From: Streptomyces nojiriensis
Lineage (GTDB): Bacteria > Actinomycetota > Actinomycetes > Streptomycetales > Streptomycetaceae
Reading direction: 5' to 3'
DNA length: 64,000 nt
Assembly: GCF_017639205.1 (NCBI RefSeq)
Contig: NZ_CP071139.1
Span: 4,713,001 to 4,777,000, forward strand
Shown: positions 41,812 through 51,637 of the stretch, piece after piece
How positions within the stretch are numbered: the first letter of the stretch is position 1
Layout: the number at the start of each line of letters is the position of its first letter
Made by a program: the position numbers and the translations under genes
Notes under the pieces: generated by a model
Seen by the model: only the letters and a program-made list of their open reading frames with translations
Told to the model about the DNA's origin: nothing
The model's database searches: none

Positions 41812-43839
41812 TCAGCGGTTGTCGCCCAGGCCGCCGAAGCCGCCGCCGTTGTTGTTGCCGCCCTGCTGCTGGCCGCCGCCGCCGAAGGCGATGACGTTCA
41901 CCGTCTGGCCCGTCTGGACCGGGGTGCCCGGCTGCGGGTCGGTGGTCACGACGATCGCGTTGCCGTCCGTCGAGCCGGTGACGACGCCGAGCCGCAGGTT
42001 GGCGCGCCGCAGCTCTTCCTTGTACTGGTCCACGGTGCGGCCGGCGAAGTTGGGCACCGTGGTCTGCGCCGAGGCCTTGGCGATGCTGATGTTCACCGTC
42101 TTGCCCACCTCGAGCTGCTGGCCCGCCGCGAACTGCTGATCGACGACCGTGCCCGGTACGGCTCCGGGCGACTCGGTCTCCGTCACGCTGCCGAGCCGGA
42201 GCTTGGCGTCGGTGAGTGCCTTGACCGCCTCGTCCTTCTTCTTGCCCCTGAGCTCCGGCACGTCGGCCTTGGAGATCTCCTTGGCGACGGTCAGCGTGAC
42301 GACGCTGTTCCGCTCCGCTTCGCCGCCGTTCGGGGTCTGCTCGAGGACGGTTCCGGCGGCGCGCTCGGACTCCTGGGGCTTGCGGTCGACCTGCAGCCCC
42401 TTCTCCTTGAGCAGCTTCTCCGCGTCCTCGAACTTGAGGTTGACCACGCTGGGGACCGCCACCTTGGGCGCGCCCGTGGAGATCGTCACCGTGACGGGCG
42501 AGCCCTCGTCGACCTTGGTGTCGGCCGCGGGGTCCTGCTTGCAGACGTTGCCCTTGGGCTGGTCGTCGCAGGGTGCGTCGGGGCCCTTGACCACCTTGAG
42601 GCCGACGTTGTTGCCGCTCTTCTGCGCCTGGTCGAAGGTCTGGCCGATGAGCTTGGGCACGGCGGGCCGGTTGTCGGCGCTCTCGCCGAAGAGGGAGCGG
42701 CCGATGAGGATCGCGCCGACCAGGACGAGGATGCCCGCCGCGACGAGCAGGACGGTGGACGCCTTGCTCTTCTTCTGGCCGCGGTTCCCGCCCTGGTCGT
42801 AGCCGCCGTGGCCCTGGTCGCCGTAGCCGTATCCGCCGTCGCCCGGGGGCATGGGCGCCATCATCGCCGTCTGACCGCCGGGGTCGGTGGCGCGCAGGGC
42901 GGTGGTGGGCTGGTCGTAGCCCGGGTGTCCGTAGCCGTGCCCCGGGTCGGGGTAGCCGTAGCCGCCGGCCGCACCCATGGTCGCGGCGGCGGCGACGGGC
43001 TGGCCGTCGAGGCAGGCCTCGATGTCGGCACGCATCTCGTCGGCCGACTGGTAGCGGTAGTCGGGGTCCTTGACCAGTGCCTTGAGGACGATGGCGTCCA
43101 TCTCGGGCGTGATCTCGGGATCGAAGTTCGACGGCGGCTGCGGCTCTTCCCGTACGTGCTGGTAGGCGACGGCCACGGGGGAGTCACCGACGAACGGGGG
43201 CCGGACGCTGAGCAGCTCGTAGAGCAGGCAGCCCGCGGAGTAGAGGTCGGAACGCGCGTCGACCTGCTCGCCCTTGGCCTGCTCGGGCGAGAGGTACTGG
43301 GCGGTGCCGATGACGGCGGCCGTCTGCGTCATGGTCATGCCGGAGTCGCCCATGGCGCGGGCGATGCCGAAGTCCATGACCTTGACCTGGCCGGTGCGGG
43401 TCAGCATCACGTTGGCGGGCTTGATGTCGCGGTGCACGATGCCGGCGCGGTGCGAGTACTCCAGGGCCTGGAGGATGCCGATGCACATCTCCAGCGTGCG
43501 CTCGGGCAGCAGCTTGCGGCCCGAGTGCAGCAGCTCGCGCAGCGTCGAACCGTCGACGTACTCCATCACGATGTACGGGATGGAGATGTTGTCGACGTAG
43601 TCCTCGCCGGTGTCGTAGACCGCGACGATCGCCGGATGGTTCAGCGACGCGGCCGACTGGGCCTCGCGCCGGAACCGGGCCTGGAAGGACGGGTCACGGG
43701 CGAGGTCGGCGCGCAGGGTCTTGACGGCGACGGTACGGCCGAGCCGGGTGTCGTGAGCGAGGTAGACCTCGGCCATGCCACCACGGCCGAGCACGTGGCT
43801 CAGCTCGTACCGGCCGCCGAGGCGACGCGGCTCTTCCAT
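41812..43839 (-). CDS. pknB: PASTA-domain serine/threonine protein kinase (PknB type)
   Basis: 675 residues from ATG 43839. The kinase domain (about 10-275) has the glycine loop VLGRGGMAEVY, catalytic HRDIKPANVM, DFGIARAM and the activation segment SPEQAKGEQVDARSDLYSAG. A juxtamembrane Gly/Tyr/Pro-rich linker, one membrane helix (ASTVLLVAAGILVLVGAILIG) and four extracellular PASTA repeats follow. It senses muropeptides or lipid II and phosphorylates growth and division proteins, including FHA proteins. It ends the conserved wall-signalling block, 194 bases after pbpA. Confidence 0.95.
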   Translation of the reverse strand: MEEPRRLGGRYELSHVLGRGGMAEVYLAHDTRLGRTVAVKTLRADLARDPSFQARFRREAQSAASLNHPAIVAVYDTGEDYVDNISIPYIVMEYVDGSTLRELLHSGRKLLPERTLEMCIGILQALEYSHRAGIVHRDIKPANVMLTRTGQVKVMDFGIARAMGDSGMTMTQTAAVIGTAQYLSPEQAKGEQVDARSDLYSAGCLLYELLSVRPPFVGDSPVAVAYQHVREEPQPPSNFDPEITPEMDAIVLKALVKDPDYRYQSADEMRADIEACLDGQPVAAAATMGAAGGYGYPDPGHGYGHPGYDQPTTALRATDPGGQTAMMAPMPPGDGGYGYGDQGHGGYDQGGNRGQKKSKASTVLLVAAGILVLVGAILIGRSLFGESADNRPAVPKLIGQTFDQAQKSGNNVGLKVVKGPDAPCDDQPKGNVCKQDPAADTKVDEGSPVTVTISTGAPKVAVPSVVNLKFEDAEKLLKEKGLQVDRKPQESERAAGTVLEQTPNGGEAERNSVVTLTVAKEISKADVPELRGKKKDEAVKALTDAKLRLGSVTETESPGAVPGTVVDQQFAAGQQLEVGKTVNISIAKASAQTTVPNFAGRTVDQYKEELRRANLRLGVVTGSTDGNAIVVTTDPQPGTPVQTGQTVNVIAFGGGGQQQGGNNNGGGFGGLGDNR

Positions 43840-44033
43840 AACGTTGCAGCCCTCTCCGTCAGTCCCGACCGCACCTGTGTGTGGTCCGGCGGTGTGCTGT
43901 TCGCGCAAAGGCTACCGGCCGATCGTCCGTGATCGGTTCGTGGCCACAGGCTGATACTGGACCGGTACCGTACGCGCGGACGCGGCGGAATTCTGTGATG
44001 TGAGTCACTGAACTCCGGTCCGTCGTCCCTCGG

Positions 44034-45497
44034 TCACCCCTGGCTGTTCAGTACCGCCTGCATGACCGCCTTGGCGACGGGAGCGGCCAGGCCGCCACCG
44101 CTGATGTCCTCACGGTCCGCCTCGCTGTCCTCGATCACGACGGCGACGGCGACGGGCGAGGTCTTGTCCGGGGTCTCGGCGTAGGAGATGAACCAGGCGT
44201 AGGGGCGCTTCTTGTTGCCCTCGCCGTGCTGCGCCGTACCGGTCTTGCCGCCGACCGTGACGCCCTTCATCTTGGCCTTGCCGCCGGTGCCGTTCTCGAC
44301 GACGTTGACCATCATCTGCTGCACCTTCTCCGCGTTGGCGGCGGAGAGCGGCCGGCTCATCTCCTGCGGCTCGTGCTTCTCGATGATGTCCAGGTTGGGG
44401 GCCGTGAGATTGTCCACCATGTACGGCTTCATCAGCTTGCCGTCGTTGGCGATCGCGGCGGTGACCATGGCCATCTGGAGCGGGGTGGCGGCGGTGTTGA
44501 ACTGCCCGATGGAGCTCTGGGCGTTGCCGTCCTTGCCCATCTTCTTGTCGTAGATGCTGGCGAACGCGCGGACCGGGATGTCGATCTTGTCGTTGTTGAA
44601 GCCGAACTTCTCCGAGGTCTCCACCATCTTGTCGCGGGTGACCTTGTCGCCCATGTTCGCGAAGACGGAGTTGCAGGAGATCTCGAGGGCCTTGTTCAGG
44701 CTGGCCTTCTCGCAGCCCTGGGCGTGGTTGACCATCACGGTCTTGGTGCCCGGCAGGAAGTACGGCTCGGGGGTGTCCGTGGCGGCGTTGATGTCCTGGA
44801 CGACGCCGTGTTCGAGGGCGGCGGCCGCGGTGACCACCTTGAACGTGGAGCCCGGCGGGTACGTCTCGCGCAGGGCGCGGTTGACGAGGTTCTTGTCCTC
44901 GCTGTCCTTCAGCTCGTTCCAGGCCTTCCCGTCGTCCTTGGAGTTGCCCGCGAAGCGCGACGGGTCGTACGAGGGCGTGGAGACCAGGGCCAGGATGGCG
45001 CCGGTGCGCGGGTCGATGGCCGCGACGGCGCCCTTCTTCGTGCCCAGCGCCTCGAAGGCGGCCTTCTGGGCATCGGGGTTCAGCGTGGTGACGACGTTGC
45101 CGCCCTGCTTCTTCTCCCCGGTGAACATGCCGATGGTGCGGTCGAAGAACAGCCGGTCGTCGTTGCCGGTGAGGATGCCGTCCTCGAGGGATTCCAGCTG
45201 GGTGGAGCCGAAGGCCTGCGAGGCGTAACCGGTGACGGGAGCCCAGAGCTCGCCGTTGGTGTAGGTCCGCTTGTACTTGTAGTCGCTGCCGTCGGTCACC
45301 TTGGAACCGGTGATCGGCTCGCCCTTGACGATGATGTTGCCGCGCTCGGTCGCGTACTGGGCGATCTGGACCCGGCGGTTCTCCTTGCGGGTGCTGAGCT
45401 CCTCGGCCTGCACGTACTGCAGCCAGTTGGTGCGGATCAGCAGGGCGAGGACGAGCAGCCCGCAGAACAGCGAGATGCGGCGCAGGGGCTTGTTCAT
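44034..45497 (-). CDS. pbpA: Class B penicillin-binding protein
   Basis: 487 residues. A membrane anchor (RRISLFCGLLVLALLIRTNWLQ) is followed by the dimerisation region and the transpeptidase domain. The active-site Ser is in PPGSTFKV, the second motif is SCN, and the third GGKTGTAQ. It cross-links peptidoglycan with the SEDS glycosyltransferase whose gene overlaps its start by four bases. The conserved gene order with the kinase and phosphatase supports control by phosphorylation. Confidence 0.95.
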   Translation of the reverse strand: MNKPLRRISLFCGLLVLALLIRTNWLQYVQAEELSTRKENRRVQIAQYATERGNIIVKGEPITGSKVTDGSDYKYKRTYTNGELWAPVTGYASQAFGSTQLESLEDGILTGNDDRLFFDRTIGMFTGEKKQGGNVVTTLNPDAQKAAFEALGTKKGAVAAIDPRTGAILALVSTPSYDPSRFAGNSKDDGKAWNELKDSEDKNLVNRALRETYPPGSTFKVVTAAAALEHGVVQDINAATDTPEPYFLPGTKTVMVNHAQGCEKASLNKALEISCNSVFANMGDKVTRDKMVETSEKFGFNNDKIDIPVRAFASIYDKKMGKDGNAQSSIGQFNTAATPLQMAMVTAAIANDGKLMKPYMVDNLTAPNLDIIEKHEPQEMSRPLSAANAEKVQQMMVNVVENGTGGKAKMKGVTVGGKTGTAQHGEGNKKRPYAWFISYAETPDKTSPVAVAVVIEDSEADREDISGGGLAAPVAKAVMQAVLNSQG

Positions 45498-46918
45498 GAC
45501 GGACGGACCACCTGGGTCATCTCGGAGTCGGGGGACGGGGCGGGGGCCGGTGCGGGGCGGCGTGCGGTGTCGCTGATCCGGATGAGGATGGCGATGAGGA
45601 TCCAGTTCGCGAGGACGGAGGAACCGCCGGACGCGAGGAAGGGCATCGTCATGCCGGTGAGGGGGATGAGGCCCATGACGCCGCCGGCGACCACGAAGAT
45701 CTGGAGCGCGAAGGCGCCGGAGAGGCCGATGGCGAAGAGCTTGCCGAAGGGGTCGCGGGCGGCGAGCGCGGTGCGCACACCCCGCTCGATGATCAGCCCG
45801 TAGAGCAGCAGGAAGGCCATCACGCCGGCGAGGCCGAGCTCTTCGCCGACGGTGGAGAAGATGAAGTCGGAGTTGGCGGCGAAGCCGATCAGGTCGGAGT
45901 TGCCCTGGCCCCAGCCGGCGCCGAGGACACCGCCGGAACCGAAGCTCATGATCGACTGGCCGACCTGCTCACAGGCGCCCGAGGTGGCGTAGCAGGCGAA
46001 GGGGTCGAGCCAGGCGTTGACGCGGGCCTGGACGTGGCTGGCGAAGGTGCCGACGACCACGGCGCCGCCCACCGACATCAGCAGGCCGATGACGATCCAG
46101 CTGGTGCGCTCGGTGGCCACGTACAGCATGATCACGAACATGCCGAAGAAGAGCAGCGAGGTGCCGAGGTCGTTCTCGAAGACGAGGACGAGCAGGCTCA
46201 TCGCCCAGATCATCAGGATCGGGCCGAGGTCGCGGCCGCGCGGCAGGTAGAGGCCCATGAAGCGGCGGCTGGCCAGGGCGAGCGCGTCGCGCTTCACCAT
46301 CAGGTAGCCGGCGAAGAAGATCGCGATGACGATCTTCGCGAACTCACCGGGCTGGATGGAGAAGCCGCCCACGCTGATCCAGATCTTCGCGCCGAAGACG
46401 TCGGCGCCGAGGCCGGGGACGACGGGCAGGATCAGCAGGACCAGGGCGCCTGCCATCGAGATGTACGTGAATCTCTGCAGGACGCGGTGGTCCTTGAGGA
46501 TCAGCAGGACGGCGGCGAACAGGGCGATGGCGAGCGCCGTGTACATCATCTGGCGGGGCGCGGAGGGGGAGAACGTGCCGAAGGACTTCTTGGCGAGGTT
46601 CTGCAGGCGCCCGGACTGGTCCAGGCGCCAGATCAGGACGAGGCCCAGCCCGTTGAGCAGGGTCGCGAGCGGCAGCAGCAGCGGGTCGGCGTACTTCGCG
46701 TACCGGCGCACGATGAGGTGCGCGATCCCGGCGAGGGCGCCGAGGCCGAGGCCGTAGAGCACCATGCCGGGGGGCAGGGTGTCGTTGATCGCGAGGCCCA
46801 CGTTGGCGTAGGCGAACATCGGGATGAGCACGGCGAAGCCGAGCAGCAGGAGCTCGGTGTTCCGCCGGCTCGGCAGCTCGATGGCGCCGATGGTGGTCGT
46901 ATTGGTGACTACGCTCAT
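45494..46918 (-). CDS. rodA: SEDS peptidoglycan glycosyltransferase (FtsW/RodA/SpoVE family)
   Basis: 474 residues with about ten to twelve membrane segments. The signature IISVGGFSIQPGEFAKI and a C-terminal region (TGMTMPFLASGGSSVLANW) define the SEDS family. It polymerises lipid II glycan strands together with the class B protein encoded downstream (four-base overlap). By analogy with the mycobacterial order this copy is the RodA-like one, but division versus elongation cannot be separated from sequence alone. Confidence 0.93.
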   Translation of the reverse strand: MSVVTNTTTIGAIELPSRRNTELLLLGFAVLIPMFAYANVGLAINDTLPPGMVLYGLGLGALAGIAHLIVRRYAKYADPLLLPLATLLNGLGLVLIWRLDQSGRLQNLAKKSFGTFSPSAPRQMMYTALAIALFAAVLLILKDHRVLQRFTYISMAGALVLLILPVVPGLGADVFGAKIWISVGGFSIQPGEFAKIVIAIFFAGYLMVKRDALALASRRFMGLYLPRGRDLGPILMIWAMSLLVLVFENDLGTSLLFFGMFVIMLYVATERTSWIVIGLLMSVGGAVVVGTFASHVQARVNAWLDPFACYATSGACEQVGQSIMSFGSGGVLGAGWGQGNSDLIGFAANSDFIFSTVGEELGLAGVMAFLLLYGLIIERGVRTALAARDPFGKLFAIGLSGAFALQIFVVAGGVMGLIPLTGMTMPFLASGGSSVLANWILIAILIRISDTARRPAPAPAPSPDSEMTQVVRPS

Positions 46919-46952
46919 GGTGTGGCAGGCCCCCTGCGCCCGCGTATGTCTA

Positions 46953-48419
46953 CTACTTGCCGCACAGCCCGACCAGTTGCTGCTCCTCGGGAGTCAGGCT
47001 GGGGGCGGGCGTCTGGCTGTTCTGCGCCTCGGCGTTGCGGCGTTCCTCGTCCTTCTTGCAGGCGGACACCTGGACGCCGAGATCGTCGAGCTTCTTGCGC
47101 GCCGCATCGAAGCTGTTCTCGCTGATGGTGGCCTCGACCAGCTTCCGCTTGAAGGGCGGCAGGTACTTCAGTTCGATGTCGGGGCGGTCGGTCTCCACCT
47201 TGGAGAGCTCCAGCGGCCCCAGCTTCGGGCTGATGCCGCGGAAGAGCGCGACGTGCTCGCCCTTCACGCCCACGTAGAACTGGGTCTGCGTCCAGCGCCA
47301 GCCCGCGTAGAGGCCGCCGCCGATGACACCGGCCACGATGAGCAGGGTCAGCGTACGAGTGGTCCACTTGCGCCCTTTGCTGCGGCGCCTGCGGGGGTGG
47401 TTGTACGTGTCCTCGTAGCCCGGGTCGGCCGCGTAGGCGTCGGCTTCGCCGAAGGTGCCGTAGCCGTTGCCGCCCTGGGCCTGGCCCTGGTCGGAGTACC
47501 CGTAGCCGGGGGCGTCGCCGCTGCCGGGGGGGCCGAAGGCGCCGGCGGGCGGCTGGCCCTGGCGGCCGAGGCCCGAGGCCCGGCCGGCCGGGGTCTGCAT
47601 GGCGTTGCCGCCGTCGAAGAGCTGGTGCTGGTTCTCGGCGACCGCGCCGACGACCACCGGGGTGTCGCTGACCTGGGCGGCGAGGGTGTCGCCGCTGTCG
47701 GTGTCGAGGACGTCGGCGACGATGCAGGTGATGTTGTCGGGTCCGCCGCCGCGCAGCGCGAGCTGGATCAGCGACTGCACGGTCTCGCGGGGACCGTGGT
47801 AGTCGGCGAGGGTCTCTTCCAGGGTCTGGTGGGAGACGACGCCGGAGAGCCCGTCGGAGCAGATCAGGTAGCGGTCACCGGCCCGGACCTCGCGGATGGA
47901 GAGGTCGGGCTCGACGATGTCGCCGCTGCCCAGCGCGCGCATCAGGAGGGAGCGCTGCGGGTGGGTGGTGGCCTCTTCCTCCGTGATGCGCCCCTCGTCG
48001 ACGAGGCGCTGCACCCAGGTGTGGTCCTGGGTGATCTGGGTGAGGACGCCGTCGCGGAGCAGATAGGCGCGGGAGTCGCCGACGTGGACGAGGCCGAGGC
48101 GCTGGCCGGTCCACAGCAGGGCGGTCAGCGTGGTGCCCATGCCCTCGAGCTGCGGGTCCTCCTCGACCATCACGCGCAGCTGGTCGTTGGCGCGCTGCAC
48201 GGCCGTGGCCAGGGAGGTGAGGATGTCGGAGCCCGGGACGTCGTCGTCGAGCTGCACGAGGGTGGAGATCACCTCGGAGCTCGCGACCTCGCCGGCGGCC
48301 TGGCCTCCCATGCCGTCGGCGATCGCGAGGAGCCGGGGACCGGCGTAGCCGGAGTCCTCGTTCCCCTCGCGGATCATGCCCTTGTGTGATCCGGCGGCGA
48401 ACCGCAAGGACAGACTCAT
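46953..48419 (-). CDS. pstP: PP2C-type serine/threonine protein phosphatase
   Basis: 488 residues. The PP2C domain (about 5-240) contains GNEDSGYAG, LLAIADGMGG, HVGDSRAYLL and GGPDNITCIVAD with the metal-binding Asp residues. A Gly/Tyr/Gln-rich cytoplasmic linker, one membrane helix (LTLLIVAGVIGGGLYAGWRW) and an extracellular domain of about 120 residues follow. It reverses PknB-type phosphorylation. It lies 34 bases before rodA. Confidence 0.93.
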   Translation of the reverse strand: MSLSLRFAAGSHKGMIREGNEDSGYAGPRLLAIADGMGGQAAGEVASSEVISTLVQLDDDVPGSDILTSLATAVQRANDQLRVMVEEDPQLEGMGTTLTALLWTGQRLGLVHVGDSRAYLLRDGVLTQITQDHTWVQRLVDEGRITEEEATTHPQRSLLMRALGSGDIVEPDLSIREVRAGDRYLICSDGLSGVVSHQTLEETLADYHGPRETVQSLIQLALRGGGPDNITCIVADVLDTDSGDTLAAQVSDTPVVVGAVAENQHQLFDGGNAMQTPAGRASGLGRQGQPPAGAFGPPGSGDAPGYGYSDQGQAQGGNGYGTFGEADAYAADPGYEDTYNHPRRRRSKGRKWTTRTLTLLIVAGVIGGGLYAGWRWTQTQFYVGVKGEHVALFRGISPKLGPLELSKVETDRPDIELKYLPPFKRKLVEATISENSFDAARKKLDDLGVQVSACKKDEERRNAEAQNSQTPAPSLTPEEQQLVGLCGK

Positions 48420-48566
48420 GCGCACCTGCCCTGTCGACGAAGCTGCCTCCGGGTACAACCGGTCTCGAGCCACACTGCCCACCCTCCGGTCGGGAGCGCG
48501 CACGGGTCCGTGTCCTCGGTGGGACGGATCGCCGCCGCGCGCTCGCTCCGCTCGCTCATTCTCGTA

Positions 48567-49070
48567 CTACTTCCGCAGCTCGATGACGGTCTTGCCGATG
48601 CGGATCGGTGCGCCCGGCGGAATGGGCGTCGGGGTGGTCAGCCGGGTCCGGTCGAGATACGTGCCGTTGGTGGACCCGAGATCCTCGACGATCCACTGGC
48701 CGTCACGGTCGGGATAGATCCTGGCATGGCGGCTGGACGCGTAGTCGTCGTCCAGCACGATCGTGGAATCGTGCGCGCGGCCCAGCGTGATCGTCTGGCC
48801 GGCGAGGGCCACCGTGGTTCCCGTGAGGATGCCCTCGGAGACGACGAGTTTCGTTGGCGCGCCGCGCCTCTGGCGCTGCTGCGGAGGCGCGGCCTGGCGG
48901 CCCGCCTGCTGCGGGGCGCCGCCGGCGCCTCCGCTGCCACGACGGGACCCGCGCTGGGTCACGCGCGTCCCGAAGAGATCGCTGCGGATGACCTGGACGG
49001 CCACGATGACGAACAGCCACAGAACGGCCAGGAAACCCAACCGCATGACCGTCAGGGTCAGCTCTGACAT
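48567..49070 (-). CDS. fhaB: FHA-domain membrane protein FhaB
   Basis: 167 residues. An N-terminal membrane helix (LGFLAVLWLFVIVAVQVIRSDLFG) and Gly/Gln linker precede a C-terminal FHA domain with GRAHDSTIVLDDDYASSRHARI and DLGSTNGTYL, which binds phosphothreonine. It probably links PASTA-kinase signalling to the SEDS/PBP pair. It begins ten bases after fhaA. The 147-base gap to the phosphatase gene has no visible gene. Confidence 0.93.
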   Translation of the reverse strand: MSELTLTVMRLGFLAVLWLFVIVAVQVIRSDLFGTRVTQRGSRRGSGGAGGAPQQAGRQAAPPQQRQRRGAPTKLVVSEGILTGTTVALAGQTITLGRAHDSTIVLDDDYASSRHARIYPDRDGQWIVEDLGSTNGTYLDRTRLTTPTPIPPGAPIRIGKTVIELRK

Positions 49071-49080
49071 TGCCCCCGCT

Positions 49081-49938
49081 TCACCCTTCGGCTTGCCGGT
49101 AAATGATGGTGGTGCTGCCCACGACGATCCGCGAGCCGTCGCGGAGCGTAGCGCGGGTGGTGTGCTGCCCGTCCACCACGATGCCGTTGGTGGACCCGAG
49201 ATCCTGGATCGTCGAGGGCGTTCCGGTCCGGATCTCACAGTGCCGGCGGGATACGCCGGGGTCGTCGATCCGCACGTCGGCTTCCGTGCTTCGGCCGAGT
49301 ACGAGCGTGGGGCGCGAGATCTGGTGGCGTGTGCCGTTGATCTCGATCCAGTGGCGCCGGGCGCCGCCCGGGCCGGCCGCGGGGGCCGGTCCGGCAGGTG
49401 CGCCCGGAGCGGGCCGCCGGGCGCCGGGTCCGCCGGGGGGCGGGGCGCTGGGCATGGGCGGTGCCGCGACCGGGGGATATCCGTAGCCGCCCTGCGGAGG
49501 GCTCTCCGGCGGGTAGCCGTAGCCGCCCTGCGGTGAGGGTGGCCCTGCCTGCGGCTGGGAGGTGCTGGAGGCGAGGGTGCGGCTGCGGACCCGGTAGAGC
49601 CCGGTGTCGAGGTCGTCGGCCTTCTCCAGGTGGACCTTGATGGGGCCCATGAAGCTGTAGCGCTGCTGCTTGGCGTAGTCGCGGACGAGGCCCGCGAGCT
49701 CGTCGCCGAGCTGCCCGGAGTAGGGGCTCAGGCGGTCGTAGTCACCGGCGCTGAGCTCGACGATGAAGTCGTTGGGGACGACGGTCCGCTCGCGGTTCCA
49801 GATGGTGGCGTTGTTGTCGCACTCCCGCTGGAGGGCTCCGGCGATCTCCACCGGCTGGACCTCGGACTTGAACACCTTGGCGAAGGTGCCGTTCACCAGA
49901 CCTTCGAGTCGCTGCTCGAACCGCTTCAGAACTCCCAT
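49081..49938 (-). CDS. fhaA: FhaA: DUF3662 plus FHA domain
   Basis: 285 residues with AGGAGGTG before the ATG. The N-terminal DUF3662 domain (MGVLKRFEQRLEGLVNGTFAKVFKSEVQPVEIAGAL, shortened here in description) spans about 1-125. A repetitive GGYGYPP linker leads to a C-terminal FHA domain (LGRSTEADVRIDDPGVSRRHCEI, DLGSTNGIVV). In mycobacteria this protein binds phosphorylated MviN and kinases to adjust wall synthesis. First gene of the conserved minus-strand block. Confidence 0.93.
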   Translation of the reverse strand: MGVLKRFEQRLEGLVNGTFAKVFKSEVQPVEIAGALQRECDNNATIWNRERTVVPNDFIVELSAGDYDRLSPYSGQLGDELAGLVRDYAKQQRYSFMGPIKVHLEKADDLDTGLYRVRSRTLASSTSQPQAGPPSPQGGYGYPPESPPQGGYGYPPVAAPPMPSAPPPGGPGARRPAPGAPAGPAPAAGPGGARRHWIEINGTRHQISRPTLVLGRSTEADVRIDDPGVSRRHCEIRTGTPSTIQDLGSTNGIVVDGQHTTRATLRDGSRIVVGSTTIIYRQAEG

Positions 49939-50231
49939 GGGGCACCTCCTCCGTCGCTGTCGCCCTGTACTGCTTACTGATCGTATCCACGCGTGGCGGA
50001 TTCGGGTGGTTCCCCATCGTTCCTGTGAGGACGAGTGTTGGTCCTCACAAGGGATCGTAGGGGCGCTCCAGGGACAGTGTCCCGCACCGGGAGCGGAGTG
50101 CGGGAGGGGCCGTCCGCGGCGGGGTCGGGGGGTGCCGGGAAAGCGATGTGAATCCACCCCGTTCTCCGTGCTAATGTTTCGACGTCGCCAGGGGAAAGGC
50201 CCGAAAGGGAAGATCCACTGGGGCGCTGCTC

Positions 50232-50314
50232 GGGCGAGTGGCGGAACGGCAGACGCGCTGGCTTCAGGTGCCAGTGTCCTTCGGGACGTGGGGGTTCAAA
50301 TCCCCCCTCGCCCA
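50232..50314 (+). tRNA. tRNA-Leu (anticodon CAG)
   Basis: An 83-base class II tRNA. Acceptor arms GGGCGAG and CTCGCCC pair perfectly, followed by discriminator A; CCA is not encoded. The anticodon stem CTGGC/GCCAG encloses loop TTCAGGT with anticodon CAG, reading CUG. A long variable arm (GTCC TTCG GGAC type) and the T-arm GGGGGTTCAAATCCCCC complete it. The 293-base gap before it (49939-50231) holds its promoter and that of fhaA. Confidence 0.96.
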
Positions 50315-50500
50315 CATCGACGAGACGGTCGTCACTGCGAAAGCGGTGGCGGCCGTTTCGCATTTCCCCCCGGGCGCGTGTGTGACGTACGTCCCTCCTC
50401 AGGGCCCCTGAGCTGTGGTTTTTTCGCGGGACCTGGTTAGGGTGATCCAACTGTCCGCATCACGGGACGAGTTGTGGCCGCCGGATGTGCGGGATCGCTC

Positions 50501-51520
50501 ATGTCCCCTCCCGCCGGCACCGTCAGGATTCAGACATTGCTCACCTCGGACGAGGCCGTCGAAGCGGCCCGGGCCCGCCTCGTGCAGGCGTTCGCCCCGG
50601 AGCCGTCGACGATCGTGCTGCGGCCGGAGCTCACCCGGGAGCACGAGCAGGCCTGGACCGTCCGGTTCGGGACCCGGGAGAGCACCGGCGCCGGGGATCC
50701 CTGGGCGAGTCCGTTCAACACACTCGTGATCGTGGCCAAGGACGGCTCGTGGGTGGACTTCCCGCCGACACACCTGCCCCTCGACGAGTACCTCGCCTAC
50801 GTGCGCCACGGCGGCTGGGAGCGGGCCGGCACGGCGAAGACCTCCAAGGCCGAACCGTGGCAGACCGCGCTGGAGTGGCTGCTGTCGACGTACGGCGGCC
50901 TCGTCGGGCTGGCGGGCATCGAGCCCGTCGCCGAGGACGCCGGGACCTGGCTGTTCGCCTGCCGGACCACCGAGCGGCCGGGCCGTCCGCGCACGCCCAT
51001 GCTGGCGGCGTCGCTCGTGGTGCCCAAGGACCACGGGGAGCCCTTCCACCCCGCTTCGGACGATCCGTGGGGCGACGCCACGGCGTACACGCACGATCCG
51101 GTCGAGCGCGACCCGCAGGTGCAGGCGAGGCGGCTGAACGCCCGCGGCTGCGTGGTCGCGACGGCCGCCGCGCTCGCGGGCGGCCCCGCGTCGCCGCTGC
51201 CGTGGCAGCCCGCGCACGAGGCGCCCGGCTGGTGGGAGCTGCTGCTGCGGCGCCACTTCCCGGCCGCGCGCGAGCTGCGGTGCGCGAGCTGGGACGAGGT
51301 GATCAGGCGGGCCGAGGAGACCGGACCGGACACCCAGGGAGTGGTGTGGGTGCGGCGCGTCATCGGCGGCACCGAGGTCGGCGGACACCTGCTGTACGTG
51401 CACAACAACGGCGGCCGGGTGGTGTTCCTGGACGGGATGACCGGCGGGCCGGCCCGGCTGGACCGGGTCGCCGTGCTGGAGCTGGTCTTCGCCCGCGTCG
51501 CGGGCCCGACCGGGCGGTGA
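50501..51520 (+). CDS. YrhB-like domain plus papain-fold (toxin-deamidase-like) protein
   Basis: 339 residues from ATG 50501. The N-terminal ~95 residues resemble the YrhB immunity family (DEAVEAARARLVQAF ... WTVRFGTRE ... FNTLVIVAKDGSW). The C-terminal ~140 residues look like a papain-like deamidase fold, with Cys in NARGCVVATAAAL, His in GHLLYVHNNGG and Asp in VVFLDGMTGG. Such domains occur in polymorphic toxin and regulatory proteins. There is no secretion signal or separate immunity gene, so an intracellular role is likely. The 186 bases between the tRNA and this gene hold nothing recognisable. Confidence 0.7.
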   Translation: MSPPAGTVRIQTLLTSDEAVEAARARLVQAFAPEPSTIVLRPELTREHEQAWTVRFGTRESTGAGDPWASPFNTLVIVAKDGSWVDFPPTHLPLDEYLAYVRHGGWERAGTAKTSKAEPWQTALEWLLSTYGGLVGLAGIEPVAEDAGTWLFACRTTERPGRPRTPMLAASLVVPKDHGEPFHPASDDPWGDATAYTHDPVERDPQVQARRLNARGCVVATAAALAGGPASPLPWQPAHEAPGWWELLLRRHFPAARELRCASWDEVIRRAEETGPDTQGVVWVRRVIGGTEVGGHLLYVHNNGGRVVFLDGMTGGPARLDRVAVLELVFARVAGPTGR

Positions 51521-51637
51521 CGACGGGCCCCGGCAGGCGCGGGGACGGGGCACCGGTCGACTTTCGTCGTGCGGGGCGCGACGAAAGAGGGCGGCCGGGC
51601 CGGAGCGCGGGTGTCTAGGGTCGGGCGCGTGGATGTG

